Source: Sulfurimonas sp. (GTDB lineage Bacteria; Campylobacterota; Campylobacteria; Campylobacterales; Sulfurimonadaceae). Taken from it: a stretch of DNA of 24,063 bases. The position numbers were made by a program, and so were the translations under genes. Below are positions 1-7,891 of this stretch, piece after piece. A model generated the notes under the pieces. That model searched no databases. It saw only the letters and a list, made by a program, of their open reading frames with translations, and was not told the origin of the DNA. Location of the stretch: positions 1-24,063 of the forward strand of contig WFPU01000210.1 of the NCBI GenBank assembly GCA_015487435.1, in the 5' to 3' direction. Position 1 is the stretch's first letter; every line of letters begins with the position of its first letter.

Positions 1-1
1 G

Positions 2-979
2 ATTAAAACAGCTTATGCTAAAGAGGTTTCTCATATTTCTTTGGGCGAATACATGATGAAAGTAACAATCCCACCAAAACTTCTATATACACTTTCAGTA
101 CCTTACGAAGCCCAAACAATCAAACTAAACAAAGTGAATTATGAAAAAATAAAAAAAGGTGAATCATTAGCACTTTTAACTGCTCCAGAATGGATTGAAG
201 CACAAAGAAAAGCTATAGCCGATACTATAGAACTTATGCATTATGAAAATTTAGCTTTGAGAAAAGAAAAACTTTGTAAAGAAGAAATTATCGCTCAAAA
301 AGAGTGTGTTGCCGCAGATGCAGAGGTAAAAATAAATAAGATAAAACTTTCAGCATCAAAAACATTGCTTAAAGCATATGGCGCTAGTGATGAGATAATA
401 GAGAAGCTCTATAAAGATTTAGTGATTTTACCAAATATGCAACTACTTTCCCCAGTAAATGGAACATTAATTGAAGTTAATATTCAACCGGGTAAAAGTG
501 TATCTCCATCAAGTGCTCTTTTTGTAATAAAAGTTGATGGAGATAACTGGTTAGAGAGTGATTTACCTCAAAACATTACAAATAAATTAAAAGCTTCTCA
601 AAAAATTATTATTACCATAAATGAAAAAAACATAGATTCTAAAGTATTGGATATATCTCCCGTTATAAATCCTCGTAATCAGACTAGATATGTTCGTTTT
701 TCTTTAGCTCAAACATCAGAACTATTACCAGGGCTAAGACAAAAAGTAAAATTTAGCATTAAAGAAAAAGCATTTATTATCAATAAAAAAGCAGTTGTTC
801 AAGATGGTAGTAGAAGTGTAGTGTTTATAAAAAATGGAAATAAGTACATGGCACAAGAGGTAAATGTAATTTCTGAAGATTCTAAATTTTCTTACTTAGC
901 TTATGATGATGCACTTAATGGCTCTATCGTAATTAGTAGCACAAGCGTACTTAGAAATATGCTTAATCAGGAAGAATAA
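2..979 (+). CDS. RND efflux periplasmic adaptor (CusB/HlyD-type), 5' end outside the window
   Basis: This is a membrane-fusion (adaptor) subunit that would link an inner-membrane RND pump to an outer-membrane channel in the periplasm. The frame is open to the left edge, so the N-terminus, including any signal peptide, is missing; the TTG at 41 is internal and need not be the start. About 326 residues are visible. Seen in order: a first half of a barrel-sandwich (lipoyl-like) domain, a Lys/Glu-rich alpha-helical hairpin, the second lipoyl half (SPVNGTLIEVNIQPGKSV), and a beta-barrel region ending with the adaptor-like PGLRQKVKF. The stop TAA shares its last base with the pump ATG (TAATG), so the two are translationally coupled. 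An outer-membrane factor gene probably lies upstream, outside the window. Family call is firm; substrate is not determinable. Confidence 0.85.
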   Translation: MKTAYAKEVSHISLGEYMMKVTIPPKLLYTLSVPYEAQTIKLNKVNYEKIKKGESLALLTAPEWIEAQRKAIADTIELMHYENLALRKEKLCKEEIIAQKECVAADAEVKINKIKLSASKTLLKAYGASDEIIEKLYKDLVILPNMQLLSPVNGTLIEVNIQPGKSVSPSSALFVIKVDGDNWLESDLPQNITNKLKASQKIIITINEKNIDSKVLDISPVINPRNQTRYVRFSLAQTSELLPGLRQKVKFSIKEKAFIINKKAVVQDGSRSVVFIKNGNKYMAQEVNVISEDSKFSYLAYDDALNGSIVISSTSVLRNMLNQEE

Positions 980-3900
980 TGAATAAATTAATTGCATTTA
1001 CGCTTTCGCAGCGTCTTTTTGTTTTACTGTTAGCTCTCGTCATATTGGGGTTTGGTGTAAAATCATATAACAGTCTTCCTGTTGATGCTTTTCCTGATAT
1101 ATCGCCAACACAAGTAAAAATCATTATGAAATCAAGTGGAATGACCCCTGATGAGGTTGAATCACGCATAGTTATTCCTATCGAGATGGGAATGCTTGGT
1201 ATCGCTAAAAAAACTATGATGCGTTCAACTTCTAAGTATGGTATTTGTGATATTGCTATTGATTTTGAAGAGGGTACTGATATTTATTGGGCTCGTCAAC
1301 AAGTTAATGAGCGGCTCAACTCGATTATGGATGAGTTGCCTGCAAATTTAGAGGGTGGATTAGCTCCTATTAGTACACCTTTGAGTGAAATTTTAATGTT
1401 TACAGTAGAATCGGATAGTTTAGATTTAATAGAAAAACGCTCTTTACTTGACTGGGTAATATCTCCAAAAATTCGTTCTGTTAGTGGAGTTGCAGAAGTA
1501 AACGCTCTTGGTGGTAAGGTTAAAACTTATGAAGTAATACCAAATTTAGAAGCTATGCGTACTTATGGAATAAGTTTAAATAAAATTACAGATGCACTTC
1601 AAAAAAATAACTTAAATGATGGAGCAGGGCGAGTAACTCAAGGAGTTGAGGGGATTCTTGTTCGTAGTGCAGGTAGGGTTAACAATATAGAAGATATTAA
1701 AAAACTAAGTGTTAGTTTTATAAACTCAAAAGTTATCACTATCGGCGATGTGGCTGATGTTCATATTGGTCATTTAACAAGAGCTGGATTTTCTACAAAA
1801 AATGGAAAGGGAGAAGTAGTCCAAGGTTTAGTTCTTGGATTAAAGGGAAGTAATACTGAAGAGGTATTAAATCAAGTAAAAGATGAAATATCTAAAATGC
1901 AAAGTATGCTTCCAAAGGGTACTACTATTGATATTTTTTATGATCGCTCGGACCTTGTAAATCTTGCAACTAGTAGTGTTAAAAATGCTCTTTTAGAAGC
2001 AAGTATCCTCATCATAATTATACTTTTATTGATGCTTGGAAATTTTGCTTCTGCATTAAGTGTTGCACTTATTTTACCATTTGCTTTACTTATGAGTTTT
2101 ATCGCTATGAGTTATTTTGGGCTTAGTGCCAACTTAATGAGCCTTGGAGGTTTGGCTATTGCGGTGGGAATATTGGTCGATTCCGCCGTTGTAATGGTTG
2201 AGCATATTACAGCTGAACTTGGGAATGAAAAAAATAAACACAAGAGTAAAAATCAAATAATTTATAAAGCAGCAATTGAGATGGCACCATCTATTGTAAC
2301 TGGTGTTTTAATTATCATCATTGTATTTATGCCATTGTTAACTCTTGAGGGATTAGAGGGTAAGTTATTTAAACCTGTAGCTTTAAGTATAGTGTTTGCT
2401 TTATTTAGTTCACTTATCTTAGCTTTAACGCTTATTCCAGTTTTAAGTTCTTATATTATGAAAAAACGAGAAGATAAAGAATCATGGTTGATTTTAAATT
2501 TACTAAAAATATACAAACCAAGTTTGGATTTTGCTATCAAGCATACTACAGCAGTATTTGTAACAGTAGTACTTCTTTTTGCTTCTTCACTTTATCTTGC
2601 TTCAAAAACTGGTAAAGCTTTTATGCCAACAATGGATGAGGGCACATTAATAGCAATGATAGAGTCTTTACCATCAATCTCACTACAAGAGAGTGTAGAT
2701 TTAAATAACAAAATTCAAACTAAACTTATGCATGATGTTCCAGAGATTAAAGCAATTATCGCTCGTACAGGTACAGATGAGTTGGGACTAGACCCAATGA
2801 GTTTAAATGATACAGATACATTTTTTATACTAAAGCCTGAGAGTGAATGGCGTGTTAAATCAAAAGAGTGGGTAATAAATGAGATTAGAATCTCTCTTGA
2901 TAGTTTAGTAGGGATTGAGTATGTTTTTACTCAACCAATAGAGATGCGTGTATCTGAGATGTTAACTGGTGTTCGTGGTGATTTAGCTATTGATATATTT
3001 GGTGAGAGTCATTATGAGCTTGAGCGAATAGCAGCAGATATAAAAAGTATCTTAGAAGAGATTCCTGGTAACAGTGATGTATATAAAAAAAGTAATGAAG
3101 GTATTGAGTACTTTGAGCTTAGTTTTAACCAACAAGAGTTGGGTTTTTATGGGTTAAATGAGCTTGAAATTGCTGCTTTTATGAAAACTATGATTACGGG
3201 TGTTGAGGTAGGTATAGTCCAAGAGGGGATGCGCCGTATAAATATGATGCTTAAAGGTGAAGATATATTTAACAAATCTTTAAGCTCACTTCAAAGTCTT
3301 TATTATGTTTTAGAAGATGGATCAAGTGTCCCTTTATCTAATTTTGTAACATTTAAAAGGACTACTGGACCTGTACAAATTGAGCATGAAAATGGTTATC
3401 GTAAAACTGTTGTACAAAGTAATGTAGAGGGACGAGATTTAGTTAGTTTTGTTGAAGAAGCAAAAGAAAAGATTGCTAAGAAAGTTAAGATGCCAGCTGG
3501 TTATTATGTAACATATGGTGGAGAATTTGAAAATCAACAAAGGGCAGCTGAAAAACTAATGATTATTGTGCCTATCGCACTATTTTTAATATTTATACTT
3601 CTGTTTGTATCATTTAACTCTATCACACAAGCGACACTTGTTATGATAAATGTTCCATTGGCTCTAATTGGAGGATTTGCAGGTTTATACTTTAGTGGAC
3701 AATACATCTCAGTTCCTGCCTCAGTAGGTTTTATAGCACTTCTAGGTATAGCGGTACTTAATGGTGTTGTTATAGTTAATTATTTTAATTATCTTATTAA
3801 AAATGGATATGAAGTTATAGATGCAGTAAAAATTGGAGCGATGAAAAGATTCCGCCCAGTTCTTATGACAGCAGCTATAGCCGCTTTTGGATTACTACCA

Positions 3901-4065
3901 CTTCTGTTTGCAACAGGACCAGGATCAGAGATTCAAAAACCTTTAGCAATTGTTGTAATAAACGGTTTAATAAGCTCAACATTATTAACTTTAATTGTAT
4001 TACCGTTATTGTATTTGAAGTTTACTAAACCTTTAAAGAATGGGGAAAGGAAAAAGAAACAGTAA
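979..4065 (+). CDS. Heavy-metal efflux RND permease (CusA/CzcA family)
   Basis: Proton-driven inner-membrane pump of a tripartite efflux system, 1028 aa, the usual length for the HME-RND family. Seen: an N-terminal membrane helix, the porter-domain start FPDISPTQVKIIMKSSG, and a TM4 region with VGILVDSAVVMVEH, where D401 and E408 match the charged residues used for proton relay in CusA/CzcA. The periplasmic part has FMPTMDEGT, ARTGTDELGLDPMSLNDTDT and EMRVSEMLTGVRGDLAIDIF, all typical of heavy-metal rather than drug (HAE) RND pumps. Two blocks of about six membrane helices flank the two large periplasmic loops. It overlaps the adaptor gene by one base. Whether it exports Cu/Ag or Zn/Co/Cd/Ni cannot be decided here; I did not verify the three-Met copper site of CusA. 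Confidence 0.93.
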   Translation: MNKLIAFTLSQRLFVLLLALVILGFGVKSYNSLPVDAFPDISPTQVKIIMKSSGMTPDEVESRIVIPIEMGMLGIAKKTMMRSTSKYGICDIAIDFEEGTDIYWARQQVNERLNSIMDELPANLEGGLAPISTPLSEILMFTVESDSLDLIEKRSLLDWVISPKIRSVSGVAEVNALGGKVKTYEVIPNLEAMRTYGISLNKITDALQKNNLNDGAGRVTQGVEGILVRSAGRVNNIEDIKKLSVSFINSKVITIGDVADVHIGHLTRAGFSTKNGKGEVVQGLVLGLKGSNTEEVLNQVKDEISKMQSMLPKGTTIDIFYDRSDLVNLATSSVKNALLEASILIIIILLLMLGNFASALSVALILPFALLMSFIAMSYFGLSANLMSLGGLAIAVGILVDSAVVMVEHITAELGNEKNKHKSKNQIIYKAAIEMAPSIVTGVLIIIIVFMPLLTLEGLEGKLFKPVALSIVFALFSSLILALTLIPVLSSYIMKKREDKESWLILNLLKIYKPSLDFAIKHTTAVFVTVVLLFASSLYLASKTGKAFMPTMDEGTLIAMIESLPSISLQESVDLNNKIQTKLMHDVPEIKAIIARTGTDELGLDPMSLNDTDTFFILKPESEWRVKSKEWVINEIRISLDSLVGIEYVFTQPIEMRVSEMLTGVRGDLAIDIFGESHYELERIAADIKSILEEIPGNSDVYKKSNEGIEYFELSFNQQELGFYGLNELEIAAFMKTMITGVEVGIVQEGMRRINMMLKGEDIFNKSLSSLQSLYYVLEDGSSVPLSNFVTFKRTTGPVQIEHENGYRKTVVQSNVEGRDLVSFVEEAKEKIAKKVKMPAGYYVTYGGEFENQQRAAEKLMIIVPIALFLIFILLFVSFNSITQATLVMINVPLALIGGFAGLYFSGQYISVPASVGFIALLGIAVLNGVVIVNYFNYLIKNGYEVIDAVKIGAMKRFRPVLMTAAIAAFGLLPLLFATGPGSEIQKPLAIVVINGLISSTLLTLIVLPLLYLKFTKPLKNGERKKKQ

Positions 4066-4071
4066 GTTTTT

Positions 4072-4102
4072 AATCAATCTGTAGAGATACAGATTGATTT
4101 TT
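4072..4102 (+). terminator. Rho-independent terminator of the RND operon
   Basis: A perfect 12-bp stem (AATCAATCTGTA, loop GAGA, TACAGATTGATT) runs from 4072 to 4099 and is followed on the + strand by a short T tract. It begins 6 nt after the pump stop. The minus-strand side has A residues after the stem, so it should not terminate the converging ribA transcript well. Confidence 0.8.
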
Positions 4103-4664
4103 ATAAAATATGTCCCATTTTTTCTTTTTTAACATCTAAATACTCTTTGTTATGAATATTTGAATGCATAATTATTGGAATTCTCTCAACTATCTCTATA
4201 TCGCTAATCGCATTTACTTTATCTGGATTATTTGTTAAAAGTTTTATTTTTCGGATGTTAAAATGGTGTAATATCTCTGTAACTATTTCGTATGTTCGCT
4301 CATCAGCTCCAAAACCTAGCTGATGATTTGCCTCAATAGTATCTAGTCCACCATCTTGAAGTGCATACGCATTTATTTTGTTTAAAAGCCCAATGTTTCG
4401 ACCCTCCTGACGAAGATAAATAACCATTCCATCTGTTTTATTTGCTAATTCTAAAGCATATTCTAACTGATCACGACAATCACATTTAAGAGAGCCTATG
4501 GCATCACCTGTTAAACATTCAGAGTGTACTCTAACAGTTGGAATTTCGCTCATATTATTAGTGTAAATTACGAGGTGTTCTTTATTTCCCTCTTTAAAAG
4601 CTTTTACTTTAAACTTCCCAAATTTTGATGGTAAATTTGCTTCTTGCGATATTTCTGTATTCAT
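4101..4664 (-). CDS. ribA: GTP cyclohydrolase II (riboflavin biosynthesis)
   Basis: Converts GTP to 2,5-diamino-6-ribosylamino-pyrimidinone phosphate, formate and pyrophosphate, the first step of riboflavin synthesis; cytosolic. The 187-aa protein is a stand-alone GCH II domain, not a RibBA fusion. The zinc ligands are visible as C50, C61 and C63 in SECLTGDAIGSLKCDCRDQL, and the active-site segment RQEGRNIGLLNKINAYALQD starts at residue 85. The start ATG is preceded by an AGG-type SD (GGATAGGCATTA). The gene is divergent from hemB (82 bp between starts) and converges on the RND operon. The ribA/hemB/argF grouping matches what I recall from C. jejuni. A later riboflavin gene, ribH, lies 15 kb away in this window. 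Confidence 0.96.
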   Translation of the reverse strand: MNTEISQEANLPSKFGKFKVKAFKEGNKEHLVIYTNNMSEIPTVRVHSECLTGDAIGSLKCDCRDQLEYALELANKTDGMVIYLRQEGRNIGLLNKINAYALQDGGLDTIEANHQLGFGADERTYEIVTEILHHFNIRKIKLLTNNPDKVNAISDIEIVERIPIIMHSNIHNKEYLDVKKEKMGHIL

Positions 4665-4712
4665 TAATGCCTATCCAAAGTTAAAAACGGTAAAATATTT
4701 TTTTAAAAAAAA

Positions 4713-4720
4713 ATTATAGC
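4713..4720. promoter_or_regulatory. Overlapping divergent -10 elements for ribA and hemB
   Basis: The bases attatagc read TATAAT on the minus strand (4718 to 4713, for ribA) and TATAGC on the plus strand (4715-4720, for hemB). Predicted starts would give a leader of about 40 nt for ribA and about 20 nt for hemB. T- and A-rich tracts surround them, as usual for sigma-70 promoters in this phylum, which lack a clear -35. Inferred from sequence only. Confidence 0.4.
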
Positions 4721-4746
4721 AAAATTTTCAAATTTAGGACTTAATC

Positions 4747-5715
4747 ATGTTTGATAGATTTAGAAGAACGAGAATAAACCCAACTTTACGCAATTTAGTG
4801 AGAGAAACAAATATAAGTGCAGATGATTTTATATATCCACTATTTGTAAGAAGTGGTAAGGGTATAAAAACAGAAGTGGTATCGATGCCTGGTGTATATC
4901 AAATGTCTTTAGATGAGATTTTAAAAGAGTGTGGTAAAATAACCAAACTTGGACTAAACTCTATAATTTTATTTGGTATCCCTGATGTAAAAGATTCTAT
5001 TGGTTCGGACTCTCTTTGTGAGCATGGAATTATTGCAAATGCAGTGAGAGAAGTTAAAAAAGCATATCCAGATATGTTTGTAGTTACTGATTTGTGTTTT
5101 TGTGAATATACAGACCATGGGCATTGTGGAATTATTGATGAAAATGAAACTGTAAATAATGATGCAACTTTAGAGATATCTGCACAACAAGCAATTATCC
5201 ACGCAAAAGCTGGTGTAGATATGATAGCACCATCAGGGATGATGGATGGTATTATAGTAACTCTTCGTGAAGCCTTAGATGGGGCAGGGTATGAAAATTT
5301 ACCAATTATGTCATACTCAACTAAATTTGCAAGTGGATATTATGGACCATTTCGTGATGTAGCAGAATCTACTCCAAGTTTTGGAGATCGTGCGTCTTAC
5401 CAAATGGATCCAGCAAATCGTCGTGAAGCTATAGCAGAGTCTATATCAGATGAGTTGCAAGGTGCAGATATATTAATGGTAAAACCAGTCCTTGCATACC
5501 TTGATATTGTTCGTGAGATAAAAGATGCAACTTCTTTACCGATGGCTGTTTATAATGTAAGTGGTGAATATGCAATGTTAAAGATGGCGGGTGCAAATGA
5601 CTTAATCGATTATGATAGAGTTGTAATGGAGACAATGATAAGTTTTAAACGTGCTGGCGCAGATATAATTATCTCTTATCATGCTAAAGAAGTGTGTGAA
5701 ATGCTAAAAAAATAA
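4747..5715 (+). CDS. hemB: Delta-aminolevulinic acid dehydratase (porphobilinogen synthase)
   Basis: Condenses two 5-aminolevulinate molecules to porphobilinogen in heme biosynthesis; cytosolic. The 322 aa match the family length. Zinc-site cysteines are present at C117, C119 and C127 (DLCFCEYTDHGHCG), so this is the Zn-type enzyme rather than the Asp-rich Mg-type. The two active-site lysines are K193 (YSTKFASGYYGPFRD) and K246 (DILMVKPVLAYLD, the Schiff-base lysine). The ATG has an AGGA ribosome-binding site at 4736-4739, 7 nt upstream. It is divergent from ribA and followed by argF in the same direction after a 173-bp gap that holds a repeat element and a separate candidate promoter. Confidence 0.97.
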   Translation: MFDRFRRTRINPTLRNLVRETNISADDFIYPLFVRSGKGIKTEVVSMPGVYQMSLDEILKECGKITKLGLNSIILFGIPDVKDSIGSDSLCEHGIIANAVREVKKAYPDMFVVTDLCFCEYTDHGHCGIIDENETVNNDATLEISAQQAIIHAKAGVDMIAPSGMMDGIIVTLREALDGAGYENLPIMSYSTKFASGYYGPFRDVAESTPSFGDRASYQMDPANRREAIAESISDELQGADILMVKPVLAYLDIVREIKDATSLPMAVYNVSGEYAMLKMAGANDLIDYDRVVMETMISFKRAGADIIISYHAKEVCEMLKK

Positions 5716-5723
5716 AATTTTGG

Positions 5724-5729
5724 TATAAT
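5724..5729 (+). promoter_or_regulatory. Candidate -10 box of the argF promoter
   Basis: TATAAT sits 9 nt after the hemB stop in the context TTTGGTATAATT, like the boxes before gpt and the EamA gene. It would give argF a leader of about 150 nt that contains the palindromic repeat at 5767-5842. Confidence 0.4.
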
Positions 5730-5766
5730 TATGGCTTTTTTAAAATAGTTTTTTTGCATAATCTAA

Positions 5767-5842
5767 TAGATCAGATTCCAAATCAAGTTTGGAATGACAA
5801 GTTATATGAACTTTTGTCATCCTAAACTTGATTTAGGATCTA
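5767..5842. repeat. Dispersed palindromic repeat, copy 1 (hemB-argF gap)
   Basis: Inverted repeat in which each arm is itself a hairpin: left ATTCCAAATCAAGTTTGGAAT followed by GACA, right TGTCAT then CCTAAACTTGATTTAGG, closing with GATCTA. Same family as the copies at 7746, 15078, 16782, 18686, 19782, 20867 and 23451. The outer terminal extension seen at 20867 is not clear here. Confidence 0.85.
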
Positions 5843-5888
5843 TATTATACAAGAAGTCTAACAAAAGCATAGTTTGCAAGGATATGAG

Positions 5889-6809
5889 TTGAGACATTTT
5901 TTAACATTAAAAGATTTTACTAAAGATGAGATTTTAGAGATTATAGATACAGGACTTCGTATCAAAAATAATCTCAAAAACAAAGTTTATGAAAAAGAAC
6001 TTGATATGCAAACTCTTGGTATGATATTTGAAAAAAGTTCAACAAGAACAAGAGTTAGTTTTGAAGCTGGTATGTTTCAACTTGGTGGTCACGCTCTATT
6101 TCTTTCAAATCGCGATATCCATCTTGGGCGCGGCGAGCTAATAAAAGATACAGCTAGAGTAATATCTAGTATGTGTGATATGGTAATGATTAGAACTTTT
6201 AAACACTCTATGATAGAAGAGTTTGCTTTAAACTCTAGTGTCCCTGTTATCAACGGCCTTACAGACTCTTTTCATCCTGTTCAGTTATTGGCTGATTATA
6301 TGACATTAGTTGAACATAATGCCGATAAAAATATAGTTGCTGCATATATTGGTGATGGAAATAACATGACACACTCTTGGATGATGCTTGCTGCTAAACT
6401 TGGGTTTGAGTTACGAATTGCTACACCTAAAAGTTATGAAGTTGATAGTAAAATCTTAGATGATGCACTCGCATTAGCAAAAGAGAGTGATGCTAAAATC
6501 ATAGTTACAAATGATCCAAAAGTTGCAGTTAACGGTGCTAGTGTTGTGATAACTGATACTTGGACTTCAATGGGACAAGAGGAAGAAAAAGAAGAGCGTA
6601 TTAAAATATTTCAAGGTTTTATGGTTGATGAGGAGATGATGACCTTAGCTGAAAAAAATGCTAAGCTCTTACACTGCTTACCAGCATATAGAGGTTTAGA
6701 AGTTAGTGAAGAGACTTTTGACAAACATGCAAATATTATTTTTAATGAAGCTGAAAATAGACTTCACGCTCAAAAGGGTCTTATGGTTTGGTTAGATAAG
6801 CAAAAATAG
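5889..6809 (+). CDS. argF: Ornithine carbamoyltransferase
   Basis: Transfers the carbamoyl group of carbamoyl phosphate to ornithine, giving citrulline in arginine biosynthesis; cytosolic trimer. I chose the TTG at 5889 (protein MRHFLTLKDF..., 306 aa) because AAGGA at 5878-5882 lies 6 nt upstream and the resulting N-terminus matches the family. A longer frame from a TTG at 5874 would place that SD inside the gene. Motifs: carbamoyl-phosphate loop SSTRTR (50-55), HPVQ (129-132), DTWTSMGQE (223-231, ornithine side), HCLP (262-265). It is followed tail-to-tail by the NIT-like gene with only 6 nt between stops and no obvious terminator. Confidence 0.95.
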   Translation: MRHFLTLKDFTKDEILEIIDTGLRIKNNLKNKVYEKELDMQTLGMIFEKSSTRTRVSFEAGMFQLGGHALFLSNRDIHLGRGELIKDTARVISSMCDMVMIRTFKHSMIEEFALNSSVPVINGLTDSFHPVQLLADYMTLVEHNADKNIVAAYIGDGNNMTHSWMMLAAKLGFELRIATPKSYEVDSKILDDALALAKESDAKIIVTNDPKVAVNGASVVITDTWTSMGQEEEKEERIKIFQGFMVDEEMMTLAEKNAKLLHCLPAYRGLEVSEETFDKHANIIFNEAENRLHAQKGLMVWLDKQK

Positions 6810-6815
6810 CTTATC

Positions 6816-7670
6816 TTAAAACCAACCTTGTGAATTTTTTAACATAGATTTATTATTCATATCAAAAACATCAATATATAATGAAATCAAGTCAGTCCCT
6901 TTTTCAAAATACTCATCCGAATCATAAGTGATATTATCACTTTTAAGAAGTTCTTTTTTCGTTAGTTTTAAATAATCAGAAACTTTTTTCGTAATTGAAC
7001 TTAGTTTTTTGTCTATAAGCTTATTGCAATCAGCTCTGTTATTTGTAGAGATCTCTTTTATAGTGCTTGTAAGCTTGTTGGTTAGTTTTGTGATTTTATT
7101 CATCATTACAAGTATTTTAGTTTTTTGATCTTGTGTAATTTTACCCTTAGCTGCAATTCCTGCTCCTAGACCTCGAAGTTGACCTGTATACTCACAAAGT
7201 GGCAGATTTATTTGCATCATTACATCTAATAATTCTTTACCTAGCGGATTTAAGTTTTTTGCTCCACGCTTTGATACAGTTTGAGCAAGCATAAGAATTT
7301 GCTGTATCTGCTCTGTATATTCGTCAAAAACAACATCTGGACTTTTTTTGAAAGCTTTACGGTTAAGTTTTATAAGTGCATTGGATATTGCAGAAGCTCT
7401 TTCATGGATAATAGGGTCAGCTGCTAAAGGCATTGCCTCCATCTCTGAGATAGCCTCTTTCATCTCATCTCTATGCCCATAAGTTAATAGCATAGCTTCG
7501 ATGTTTCCATTTAGGTAGCTATTAGTCAAACCTCTAGTTTTTTGTGTTGAGATTAGTAGATCTTTGAGTGCTCCAATATATTGTGAGTTCTCGGCTTGTT
7601 CATCATTGCTAAAGAAAGATTTAGCATTCAAGTTAAATATTAATAATGTAATTATTAAAAAAATACGCAT
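6816..7670 (-). CDS. Secreted protein with NIT-like (nitrate/nitrite-sensing-type) helical domain
   Basis: A 284-aa protein with a Sec signal peptide (MRIFLIITLLIFNLNA, probable cleavage after A16) and no later membrane helix, so probably periplasmic. The rest is almost all helical. QKTRGLTNSYLNGN (43-56) resembles the Q-x-x-RG-x-x-x-x-YL signature of NIT/PF08376 sensor domains, and GQLRGLGAGIAAKGKIT (163-179) resembles the second RG-containing helix of the same fold. In known proteins NIT domains are extracytoplasmic parts of histidine kinases, chemoreceptors and cyclases; here the domain stands alone with no signalling output. The ATG has GGAG 7 nt upstream and a TATAAT box. Function unknown; ligand binding is inference from weak motif similarity. 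Confidence 0.55.
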   Translation of the reverse strand: MRIFLIITLLIFNLNAKSFFSNDEQAENSQYIGALKDLLISTQKTRGLTNSYLNGNIEAMLLTYGHRDEMKEAISEMEAMPLAADPIIHERASAISNALIKLNRKAFKKSPDVVFDEYTEQIQQILMLAQTVSKRGAKNLNPLGKELLDVMMQINLPLCEYTGQLRGLGAGIAAKGKITQDQKTKILVMMNKITKLTNKLTSTIKEISTNNRADCNKLIDKKLSSITKKVSDYLKLTKKELLKSDNITYDSDEYFEKGTDLISLYIDVFDMNNKSMLKNSQGWF

Positions 7671-7699
7671 ATTATTCTCCGTTATAATTTAAAAATAAC

Positions 7700-7705
7700 A
7701 TTATA
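7700..7705 (-). promoter_or_regulatory. Candidate -10 box for the NIT-like gene
   Basis: TATAAT on the minus strand, about 30 nt before the ATG at 7670. A GGAG SD lies between the two. Sequence inference only. Confidence 0.4.
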
Positions 7706-7745
7706 ACAGCAAATTAATAATTTTATCTTAATTTGGATTAAATAA

Positions 7746-7858
7746 TTGAACTCTCTGAACAATTAGTTATAAGATTCTGGATCAAGTCCAGAATGACGGA
7801 ATTATCGTTATATAAGCTTGTATTACAAGAGCATTACTTCGGTCACTTGGAATTTAAC
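7746..7858. repeat. Dispersed palindromic repeat, copy 2, with the 30-bp module
   Basis: The left end is complete: TTGAACTCTCTGAACAATTA followed by the hairpin ATTCTGGATCAAGTCCAGAAT and GACGG. The right half is replaced by a module (7817-7846) that starts CTTGTATTACAAG and ends CATTACTTCGGTCAC, followed by degenerate sequence, so the right boundary is uncertain. It lies between the NIT-like gene start and the trpS 3' end. Confidence 0.75.
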
Positions 7859-7891
7859 TTGTAATTAATCATAAGTCTCAATTAAACAGTT

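Noticed and set aside
41..43. TTG as the true start of the RND adaptor
   Set aside because: The frame continues upstream to the window edge without a stop, there is no SD, and the protein would lack a signal peptide.
5731..5748. Five-codon leader peptide MAFLK before argF
   Set aside because: Its ATG is 1 nt after the -10 box, so it would lie upstream of or at the transcription start; it has no SD and no arginine codons as expected for an attenuator.
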